From the NCBI GenBank assembly GCA_947630885.1, contig CANRJI010000039.1:1-8787 (forward strand): a stretch of 8,787 nucleotides of DNA, given 5' to 3'. The DNA is from an uncultured Bacilli bacterium. Lineage in GTDB: Bacteria > Bacillota_I > Bacilli_A > RF39 > UBA660. This document shows, piece after piece, positions 1 through 5,155 of this stretch. A model generated the notes under the pieces. That model was given only the letters and a program-made list of their open reading frames with translations, did not search any database and was not told where the DNA came from. Numbering within the stretch: the stretch's first letter is position 1; every line of letters begins with the position of its first letter. Position numbers and translations under genes: made by a program.

Positions 1-807
1 TATAAAAATCATAAATCAAAAAAAGTTCCTAAATCAGAATGGAGTGTTACAGAAAATGCTCATGAACCAATTATTGATAAAGAAACTTGGTATTTAGTCC
101 AACAAAGGTTAAAAAATCATCATCGACCAGCAAAAAATGGTAAAGTTCATATATTAAGTAGTAAAGTTTATTGTGCAGAATGTGGCAGAATTTTTATGAG
201 AAATTTATGTAATGTTACAGGTGAAAATCATGAAATGGTAAAACGTGCATATCTACAATGCAAAGGAAATAAGAAATATCATACTTGCAATAATAATAAA
301 GCAATAAGATATGATGTTGTAGAAAAATATGTACTTGATTCCATAAATAATCTCTTAAAAAAATGTAATCAACATTTATTAAAAGATGAATATAATCAAA
401 CATTAGAAAGACAAAATAGACAAGATACAGTTATTACCAATCTAAATAAAGAGAAAGCAAATCTTGAGAAAAAATTAAACGAAAGTAAATTATATTTTAA
501 AAATCTTTATACAGATAAGCTTAAAGGAGTTATATCAGATAGTGATTTTGAAATGTTAAGAGATGAATATACAAAAGATGTTGAATCATATCAATTAAGA
601 ATTGAGGATATAGAAAAACAAATAGAAGAATTAAAAACAAGACAAGAAAATTCAAAAGATATAGAAAGTATACTAAAGAAATATAAACATATAAAAAAAT
701 TAACTAGAATAATAGTAGATGAGTTTATAGAAAAAATATATATTGGTACGTTAGATAAAGATACAAAAACAAGAGAAATTAAGATTGAATGGAATCTTGA
801 TTTATAA
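1..807 (+). CDS. Large serine recombinase, 5' part outside the window
   Basis: This is the last 268 residues of a large serine recombinase (site-specific integrase/excisionase), open from base 1 and ending TAA at 805-807. The catalytic resolvase domain lies upstream of the window. Seen here: the end of the recombinase domain, with the typical HEPII..ETW..VQ..L pattern (residues 21-36). Next comes a zinc ribbon with CAEC (C58, C61) and a second pair C87/C96. A long, Lys/Glu-rich coiled coil follows at about residues 130-225. The tail VDEFIEKIYIG...REIKIEW is characteristic of the family. These enzymes cut and rejoin DNA at attachment sites, and their genes usually lie at one edge of the mobile element they move. 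That fits the abrupt start of a collagen-like gene right after the stop codon. The methionine at 196 is internal, not the start. Codon use is very A/T-rich, more so than in the collagen repeat next door. Confidence 0.9.
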   Translation, partial: YKNHKSKKVPKSEWSVTENAHEPIIDKETWYLVQQRLKNHHRPAKNGKVHILSSKVYCAECGRIFMRNLCNVTGENHEMVKRAYLQCKGNKKYHTCNNNKAIRYDVVEKYVLDSINNLLKKCNQHLLKDEYNQTLERQNRQDTVITNLNKEKANLEKKLNESKLYFKNLYTDKLKGVISDSDFEMLRDEYTKDVESYQLRIEDIEKQIEELKTRQENSKDIESILKKYKHIKKLTRIIVDEFIEKIYIGTLDKDTKTREIKIEWNLDL

Positions 808-841
808 AATATAACCTATAATAATAAAAATATAGTTTCTG
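808..841. other. Candidate attachment-site junction (element/host boundary)
   Basis: Between the recombinase stop (807) and the first codon of the collagen-like frame (836) are only 28 bases, so the edge of the inserted element should lie here. An in-frame TAG at 833-835 closes the collagen frame on its left side. Short imperfect dyads are present: CTATA at 816-820 with TATAG at 831-835, and TATAACC at 810-816 with GGGTATA at 841-847. GGGTA is also repeated at 841 and 850. Large serine recombinase sites are typically 30-50 bp imperfect dyads with a very short core. The exact crossover point cannot be fixed without the other end of the element. This is an inference from layout, not a recognised site. 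Confidence 0.45.
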
Positions 842-1567
842 GGTATAACGGGTACTAGCCATCCTGATGGTAACCCAGGAGACTCATATTTAGTAGGAGA
901 CGACTTATACGTTTGGTCACCAAGTGGAGATATTTGGGTAAATGTTGGAACGATAAGAGGACCTCGTGGAGAAGCTGGAATACAAGGAGAGCAAGGCTTG
1001 CCTGGAGAGATGGGACCAGTGGGACCCCAAGGGGAAGCTGGGCCTCCTGGACCTCAAGGGCCACCAGGGCCAGATGAAATAAAGACGGCTTATATTGTGA
1101 CCTATAATAATAATACTTTAGATGGATACGAAGTATCATCAGGAGGGCGATTACCACTTGGTGCTAAAGCAGTAGATAACGCTAATATTTGTACGGTCGA
1201 TACGTATAATAATACAATTAAATTTAATTTGAGAGGCGTATACCGTGTCGATTTTGTTGTCAATGCTTATATACAAAATGGAGATAGTCCGATAAATAGA
1301 CAGACAGATTTTATATCGGTTGCCTTTAAAAAAGTTAATCAAAATATTGTTTATGCTGGAGGAAGTTCGTGGTATTCTAGTGCTTTAAGCGCAAGAATTG
1401 TAGGACAAGGGGTATTTATAATTGCTAATCCCGATACGGAAGAAATGGAATTAATTAATACATCGAAAAAAATTATGTATTTAAATACACCTTCTATCGA
1501 AGATACGATATCAGACTCTTATTTTGTTAATCCAGTGCTAACGATAATTATTCAGTATTTAGGATGA
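836..1567 (+). CDS. Collagen-like (BclA-type) surface protein, 5' part cut off
   Basis: An open frame of 243 codons with no ATG, GTG or usable start before the collagen region. It is preceded by a stop at 833-835 and by the recombinase gene, so it looks like the 3' fragment of a gene cut by insertion. The fragment begins FLGITGTSHPDGNPGDSYL and a Trp-containing linker (YVWSPSGDIW). Thirteen uninterrupted Gly-X-Y triplets follow (959-1075), then a C-terminal domain of about 160 residues ending VNPVLTIIIQYLG. That layout matches bacterial collagen-like exosporium or surface proteins, whose C-terminal domain forms a TNF-like beta-sandwich trimer. The conserved linker and intact C-terminus argue against long decay. 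A TTG at 998 inside the collagen stretch could be called as a start, but it has no convincing Shine-Dalgarno sequence and would break the repeat. It may be an inactive remnant, or an exon-like half restored when the element leaves. Confidence 0.7.
   Translation, partial: FLGITGTSHPDGNPGDSYLVGDDLYVWSPSGDIWVNVGTIRGPRGEAGIQGEQGLPGEMGPVGPQGEAGPPGPQGPPGPDEIKTAYIVTYNNNTLDGYEVSSGGRLPLGAKAVDNANICTVDTYNNTIKFNLRGVYRVDFVVNAYIQNGDSPINRQTDFISVAFKKVNQNIVYAGGSSWYSSALSARIVGQGVFIIANPDTEEMELINTSKKIMYLNTPSIEDTISDSYFVNPVLTIIIQYLG
959..1075 (+). repeat. Collagen Gly-X-Y repeat (13 triplets)
   Basis: Thirteen consecutive nine-base units encode GPR GEA GIQ GEQ GLP GEM, then GPV GPQ GEA GPP GPQ GPP GPD. Proline is frequent in X and Y, as required for a triple helix, and charged Glu/Arg/Gln residues occupy the other slots. 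The tract is clearly richer in G and C than the rest of the window because of GGN and CCN codons. Such tracts often change length by slippage or recombination. Confidence 0.9.
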
Positions 1568-1596
1568 TTGTAAATTTTAAAAAATTATGGTAGAAT
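1568..1596 (+). promoter_or_regulatory. Promoter for the two small membrane-protein genes
   Basis: TTGTAA (1568-1573), a 17-base spacer and TAGAAT (1591-1596), with TG one base before the -10 (1588-1589) as an extended -10. It starts immediately after the collagen-like stop codon. Its predicted start would give a short leader before the ribosome binding site GTGGTGG and the ATG at 1624. Prediction from consensus only. Confidence 0.55.
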
Positions 1597-1623
1597 TAAC
1601 TAGAATAAAAGTGGTGGTAAAAC

Positions 1624-1869
1624 ATGAATGAATTTCTTTTTTATGGTGTTCTTTTTAGTGCTTTAGTAGGAATTTCAATATTACTTGTTATAGCTATCTT
1701 CCAAAGACAAAATCGTATGACTAAATTTTATAATTATAATATTAGTTATGATACTAATTTTGATAAATATGAAAAAATGGTCAAAAAGCAAAAGAAAGTC
1801 GTAAGAAGAAAGAAATTATATTTAAGCTATTTGAAGCTTTTATGTAAAATTAAAGGAGTAAATGTATGA
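1624..1869 (+). CDS. Small single-pass membrane protein, unknown function
   Basis: I do not recognise a family for this 81-residue protein. It has one strong hydrophobic segment at about residues 5-26 (a run of Leu, Val, Ile and Ala), followed by a polar tail rich in Lys and Tyr (KKQKKVVRRKK at about residues 53-63). The positive tail after the membrane segment suggests an outside-in orientation with a basic cytoplasmic tail. The ATG at 1624 lies behind GGTGG (1613-1617). The gene ends in an ATGA overlap (1866-1869) with the next gene, which is also 81 codons and has the same architecture. The two are probably translated together and may form a pair. Function is not inferable; the gene call itself is well supported by start, ribosome site and coupling. 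Confidence 0.65.
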   Translation: MNEFLFYGVLFSALVGISILLVIAIFQRQNRMTKFYNYNISYDTNFDKYEKMVKKQKKVVRRKKLYLSYLKLLCKIKGVNV

Positions 1870-2111
1870 ACGTAGAATTAATTTTACCACTACTACTATT
1901 TTTAACTTGTTCATTAATTGGGATAATTGTTTTTAAATTAGCTAAAGAGGACTGGAGTATCGACACTGATTTACTCCTTAGTATCTATATAAATGAAATA
2001 GAAAAAAGTAAAAAGACGCTCGAAGAAAAAAATAAAGAAATTGATATCATAGAAGAAGAAATTTTAAAATATAAGAAAAACTTAAAATCTTCACGAAAAA
2101 GAAAGAAGTAA
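1866..2111 (+). CDS. Small membrane-anchored coiled-coil protein, unknown function
   Basis: An 81-residue protein with an N-terminal membrane segment at about residues 4-24 and a C-terminal part built almost only of Glu, Lys and Ile/Leu (about residues 45-75). The heptad-like spacing there indicates a coiled coil, and the end is very basic (SSRKRKK). It is preceded by AAGGAG at 1853-1858, seven bases before the ATG, and overlaps the upstream gene by ATGA. Two small membrane proteins with cytoplasmic helical tails in one operon suggest a heteromeric complex. Small division-type proteins such as FtsL/DivIC share this general form, but nothing here identifies them as such. Transcription probably ends at the inverted repeat overlapping the stop codon. 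Confidence 0.65.
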   Translation: MNVELILPLLLFLTCSLIGIIVFKLAKEDWSIDTDLLLSIYINEIEKSKKTLEEKNKEIDIIEEEILKYKKNLKSSRKRKK

Positions 2112-2127
2112 TTTTAAGTTTTTTTTT
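2076..2127 (+). terminator. Rho-independent terminator overlapping the stop codon
   Basis: AAAAACTTAAAAT (2076-2088) and ATTTTAAGTTTTT (2111-2123) form a perfect 13-base inverted repeat that runs into a tract of nine T (2119-2127). The loop of 22 bases contains the last codons and most of the stop of the upstream gene. The stem is almost all A/T, so strength is uncertain, but the perfect complementarity and T tract are typical. Confidence 0.6.
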
Positions 2128-2182
2128 ATTTGACATTTATGATGTAAAAATGAGGCTTTTAATAATTATTAAATAGTATTTG

Positions 2183-2191
2183 TGCTATAAT
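2183..2191 (+). promoter_or_regulatory. Possible extended -10 promoter
   Basis: TGCTATAAT: a perfect TATAAT (2186-2191) with TG one base before it. There is no good -35 at the right distance; the TTGACA at 2130-2135 is 50 bases away. It would start a transcript near 2198, leading into the structured region upstream of the ligase gene. Confidence 0.4.
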
Positions 2192-2197
2192 ATATGT

Positions 2198-2295
2198 GTG
2201 AAAGTTATGGTGAAAAGCAAAATAAATGGACGCGAAACTTTTAAGAACTCACTAATGGAACGATAAAATAGTTGAGATTTGTTCGATTCTAAAAT
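2198..2295 (+). ncRNA. Candidate structured leader or small RNA
   Basis: The region between the extended -10 and the proximal promoter of the ligase gene has no credible reading frame but can fold. TGAAAGTT (2199-2206) pairs with AACTTTTA (2236-2243). CTCACTA (2248-2254) pairs with TAGTTGAG (2269-2276) apart from one bulged T. AGCAAA (2216-2221) can pair with TTTGTT (2278-2283), which competes with or crosses the first helix. The patterns GCAAA, GGACGC and ATAG...TTTGTT recall class I cyclic-di-GMP riboswitches. The obligatory tetraloop hairpin between the first two is missing, so I do not call that family. It may be a leader of the van operon, a small RNA, or only A/T-rich sequence that folds by chance. 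Confidence 0.25.
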
Positions 2296-2315
2296 GTAGA
2301 AAAAATAGGTATAGA

Positions 2316-2344
2316 TTGACTTTGCAATAAGAAATAGTTAAGAT
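2316..2344 (+). promoter_or_regulatory. Proximal promoter of the van operon
   Basis: TTGACT (2316-2321), exactly 17 bases, then TAAGAT (2339-2344). The predicted start near 2351 gives a very short leader with the ribosome binding site AGGTGG (2358-2363), seven bases before the ATG at 2371. It is a good constitutive-type sigma-A site. No clear operator repeat overlaps it, in keeping with the absence of vanR/vanS nearby. Confidence 0.6.
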
Positions 2345-2370
2345 AATAGTAAATTTAGAGGTGGCAAAAA

Positions 2371-3414
2371 ATGGAAAAAATTAAAGTAGCTTGTTTATTT
2401 GGTGGCTGTTCTAGTGAATATGATGTTTCATTGGTTTCAGCAACTTCGGTCATTAATAATATTGATAGGGATAAATATGATCCGATACTTATAGGCATTA
2501 CAAGGGAAGGAAACTTTTATTTGTATAAGGGGCCAATAGAAGAAATTGAAAAAAATAATTGGTATAAGAAAGAATTTTGTCAAAAAATTACTTTTTCGGT
2601 AAATAGAGAAGATCATGGCTTTATTGTAATGGAGACAGGAGAAGTTGTAAAAATAGATATTGCTTTTCCAATTCTTCATGGTAAAAATGGAGAAGATGGA
2701 AGACTTCAAGGTTTATTTGAACTCGCGAATATACCTTATGTAGGATGTGATATGACTTCATCGGCAATATGTATGGATAAATTTTTGGCTCACGAATTAG
2801 TTAAAAATAGAGGAATATTAGTTCCTCAGTCATATCTTTTCTTAAAGTACGATAATAAAGAAGAGATCAAAGAAAAAATTAAAGATTTAGCATATCCTAT
2901 TTTTGTTAAGCCTTTGAAAGCGGGAAGTTCTTTTGGAATTACAAAAGTAACAGTAAAAGAAATGATTGATGATGCTATTGATCTTGCCTTTTCTTTTGAT
3001 GATAAAATTATTATCGAAGAAGGAATAGATGGCTTTGAAGTAGGGTGTGCTGTCTTAGGTAACAATGTTTTAACAATTGGAGAAGTTGATGAAATTGAAC
3101 TTCAAGATGGTTTCTTTGATTATGAAGAAAAATATACGTTAAAGACTAGTAAAATTGTTCTTCCAGCACGAATTGATGAAAAAGAAAGAGATAGAGTGAG
3201 AAAGACCGCTCTTGAAATATATCGAATACTTGGATGTGAAGGATTTGCTAGAGTTGATATGTTCTATACCAAAGATAAAAAGATTGTTTTTAATGAAGTA
3301 AATACGATACCAGGATGTACATCACATAGTAGATATCCATCAATGTTAAAAGAAGTTGGCTATGAATTTAAGGATGTTATTGACAAATGGATAAGATTAG
3401 GACTAAACAGATAA
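2371..3414 (+). CDS. vanG: D-Ala-D-Ser ligase, VanG type
   Basis: A 347-residue ATP-grasp ligase of the Ddl/Van family that joins D-Ala to a second D-amino acid for peptidoglycan precursors in the cytoplasm. Family marks in order are GG..SEY near the N-terminus (residues 11-17), HGKNGEDG (103-110), KPLKAGSSFGI (180-190), GFARVDMF (291-298) and FNEVNTIPG (307-315), which holds the metal-binding Asn/Glu residues. The omega-loop region FFDYEEKYTLKTSK (248-261) followed by LPARI is close to what I remember of VanG ligases and unlike D-Ala-D-Lac ligases (VanA/B). The linked VanXY and serine racemase genes support D-Ser as second substrate. It is the first gene of the operon and its end overlaps vanXY by 28 bases. 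A housekeeping D-Ala-D-Ala ligase is the main alternative, and the context argues against it. Confidence 0.88.
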   Translation: MEKIKVACLFGGCSSEYDVSLVSATSVINNIDRDKYDPILIGITREGNFYLYKGPIEEIEKNNWYKKEFCQKITFSVNREDHGFIVMETGEVVKIDIAFPILHGKNGEDGRLQGLFELANIPYVGCDMTSSAICMDKFLAHELVKNRGILVPQSYLFLKYDNKEEIKEKIKDLAYPIFVKPLKAGSSFGITKVTVKEMIDDAIDLAFSFDDKIIIEEGIDGFEVGCAVLGNNVLTIGEVDEIELQDGFFDYEEKYTLKTSKIVLPARIDEKERDRVRKTALEIYRILGCEGFARVDMFYTKDKKIVFNEVNTIPGCTSHSRYPSMLKEVGYEFKDVIDKWIRLGLNR

Positions 3415-4127
3415 GAAAAATTAGTTTAAGTAAAGAAGATATTTATAAAGGAAACTTATTGCTAGTAAATCAAGATTATTTTTTACATGAAGATTTAAAT
3501 AGAAAATTAGTTAAATGTTTAGATAGTTTAGATGTTTTACTTGATAAAGAAGTAAATAAATATTTACAGTTAGCTCTTAAAAAAATAAAAGCAAAGGGAA
3601 AAATTACTTTTGTCAGTGGTTTTCGCTTACGAGAAGAACAGGAAAAAATATATGCTGATTCTCTTAGAGAGAGTGGAGAAGAGTTTACAAAAAAGTATGT
3701 AGCTCTTCCGGGAGCAAGTGAACATGAAACAGGATTAGCAATTGATTTGGGTCTTACTATGGATAAAATTGATTTTATTAGGCCATTGTTTCCCCATATG
3801 GGAATATGTGAAGAATTTCGAAAAGTAGCATCTCAATATGGTTTTATCGAAAGATATAAGAAGGACAAAGAGAAAATAACAAAGATTAATGCGGAAGAAT
3901 GGCATTTTCGATATGTTGGGTATCCTCATGCTAAAATAATTGAACAAAATAATTTTTGTCTCGAAGAATATATTGAATTTTTGAAAAAGGGAAAATTTAG
4001 TTTTGATGAATATGAAATAGAGTATATTCCCTATGAAAATAAAAAATTAGTAATTGAATTAGGAAAAGATGACACTATATCAGGAAATAATTGTGATGGT
4101 TATATTGTAACGAGGAAGGTAAAATGA
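3387..4127 (+). CDS. vanXY: D,D-dipeptidase/D,D-carboxypeptidase VanXY
   Basis: A 246-residue zinc peptidase of family M15 without signal peptide, therefore cytoplasmic. VanXY enzymes hydrolyse D-Ala-D-Ala and remove the terminal D-Ala from pentapeptide precursors, so that only D-Ser-ended precursors reach the wall. Visible motifs: SGFRLREEQ with Arg80; SEHETGLAIDLG with zinc ligands H113 and D120; and EEWHFRYVG with zinc ligand H173 and probable catalytic Glu170 (ExxH). After the catalytic domain comes the extra tail of about 65 residues ending SGNNCDGYIVTRKVK, usual for VanXY. The ATG at 3387 lies inside vanG, with AAGGA at 3370-3374 as a weak, distant ribosome site, so translation is probably coupled. 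The stop overlaps the next start by ATGA. Confidence 0.87.
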   Translation: MDKIRTKQIRKISLSKEDIYKGNLLLVNQDYFLHEDLNRKLVKCLDSLDVLLDKEVNKYLQLALKKIKAKGKITFVSGFRLREEQEKIYADSLRESGEEFTKKYVALPGASEHETGLAIDLGLTMDKIDFIRPLFPHMGICEEFRKVASQYGFIERYKKDKEKITKINAEEWHFRYVGYPHAKIIEQNNFCLEEYIEFLKKGKFSFDEYEIEYIPYENKKLVIELGKDDTISGNNCDGYIVTRKVK

Positions 4128-5155
4128 AAGTATTAAAAAAAATTAATGTTGATATTTTTCGCGTAATCGCGGCTTTGATGATTGTAGCAATTCATATTTA
4201 TCCTCTGGCGTCAATTAGTGAAACAGCTGATTTTGTTTTGACAAGAGTACTTTTTAGAGTGGCTGTTCCTTTCTTTTTAATGGTAACAGGTTATTTTGTG
4301 TTACCTAAAGCCTTAGATAAAATAGATGATTTAAAAAAGTATACATGGAAAATAGTTAAATTGTATCTAATTAGTATTTTGATATATTTACCTATTAATA
4401 TTTATAATGGTTATTTTAATAATTTTAATATTCTTTCTTTTCTTAAAGATATTTTGATAACGGGGACAATGTATCATCTTTGGTATTTTCCAGCTTTAAT
4501 TTTGGGATTATGGATTACTTATTTTCTTCTTAAATATTTGAAGAAAAATGTAGTCGGTGTAATTATTTTAATACTATATATCATAGGATTAATGGGAGAT
4601 AGTTACTATGGCTTTATCAGTGGTAATATTTTTTTAAGACAAGCGTATGATATTATTTTTAAAGTTTTTGATTATACGAGATGTGGTTTATTATATGTTC
4701 CAATATTTCTTTATATGGGCTATATGATAAAAATGGGTAAAAGGAAGATGACAGTAAAGAAAGAATTGATATTACTTCCAATTTTTCTTCTTTTAATGCT
4801 TATAGAAGGAATGCTATTATATCATTTTAAGATAGGAAGACATAGTAGCTGTTATATCTTTTTAATACCGACAGCATATCTTTTATTTGATTTAATTATT
4901 AATCAAAATAAAGGATCTAATAAAAAATGGCGAAATATGGCACTATGGATATATATTTTACATCCTCTCTTTATTGTGGCTGTTCACTTTATTTCGTCTT
5001 TACCACATTTAAGTTTATTAGCGGTAAATAATATGGTTAATTATTTGATTGTTATTATTTTGACCGTCGGTTTTATTTATGTTTTTACTTTGATAGGAGG
5101 ATTAATAAAAAAATGGATTATGAATTACAGACAAGCAGAGCTTGGGCAGAAATAA
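4124..5155 (+). CDS. vanT: VanT membrane (acyltransferase-3-like) half
   Basis: A 343-residue polytopic membrane protein, about ten hydrophobic segments by eye, of the acyltransferase-3 family. The first helix has the R-x10-H pattern (Arg13, His24) followed by FLMVTGYF. In VanT proteins this domain is fused to the serine racemase domain and is thought to help supply L-Ser from outside. Here it is a separate frame that overlaps the racemase gene by 43 bases. The start at 4124 follows GAGGAAGG (4112-4119) and overlaps the vanXY stop by ATGA. Only 13 codons after an A7 run (5107-5113) the frame ends. A -1 shift on that run gives a fusion of about 707 residues, close to the roughly 700 residues of single-chain VanT. 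It may act as a separate subunit, a fused protein, or both. Confidence 0.82.
   Translation: MKVLKKINVDIFRVIAALMIVAIHIYPLASISETADFVLTRVLFRVAVPFFLMVTGYFVLPKALDKIDDLKKYTWKIVKLYLISILIYLPINIYNGYFNNFNILSFLKDILITGTMYHLWYFPALILGLWITYFLLKYLKKNVVGVIILILYIIGLMGDSYYGFISGNIFLRQAYDIIFKVFDYTRCGLLYVPIFLYMGYMIKMGKRKMTVKKELILLPIFLLLMLIEGMLLYHFKIGRHSSCYIFLIPTAYLLFDLIINQNKGSNKKWRNMALWIYILHPLFIVAVHFISSLPHLSLLAVNNMVNYLIVIILTVGFIYVFTLIGGLIKKWIMNYRQAELGQK
5095..5144 (+). promoter_or_regulatory. Candidate -1 frameshift site joining the two VanT halves
   Basis: In the frame of the membrane half the sequence reads ATA AAA AAA TGG. The A7 run 5107-5113 is therefore an in-frame X_XXY_YYZ slippery heptamer (A_AAA_AAA). 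After a -1 slip the next codon is 5113-5115, the ATG of the racemase, in its frame. A perfect AGGAGG (5095-5100) lies six bases upstream and could act as the internal stimulator known from bacterial frameshift sites. A 5-bp hairpin, CAAGC/GCTTG (5132-5144), begins 18 bases downstream, farther than usual. The same AGGAGG may simply be the ribosome site for the ATG at 5113, but the spacing of 12 is long beside the 7 seen at three other starts here. RNA-polymerase slippage on the A run would also join the frames. Confidence 0.45.

Noticed and set aside
855..1157. Open frame on the minus strand through the collagen repeat
   Set aside because: It is the antisense shadow of the Gly-X-Y tract, whose codon bias removes stops on the other strand. 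It has no ribosome site and no recognisable product.
2130..2158. Perfect TTGACA at 2130-2135 as a promoter
   Set aside because: No -10-like hexamer lies 16-19 bases downstream (AGGCTT there), and TATAAT at 2186 is 50 bases away. It overlaps the end of a terminator.
2194..2244. 16-codon frame starting ATGTGTGAA
   Set aside because: There is no Shine-Dalgarno sequence, the ATG lies within the likely promoter or start region, and the peptide shows no leader-peptide logic such as repeated codons.
2213..2284. Class I cyclic-di-GMP riboswitch
   Set aside because: Some sequence patterns fit, but the tetraloop hairpin before GGACGC is missing and an extra stretch follows it. It is kept only as an undefined structured region.
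2277..2293. tRNA T-loop-like GTTCGATTC suggesting a tRNA or tmRNA remnant
   Set aside because: The flanking stem has two mismatches in five pairs, and no acceptor, D or anticodon arm can be built around it.
2437..2709. Minus-strand frame inside vanG (and similar ones at 2826-3065, 3735-3947 and 7610-7888)
   Set aside because: These lie fully inside strongly supported genes on the other strand, lack ribosome sites and have no family resemblance.
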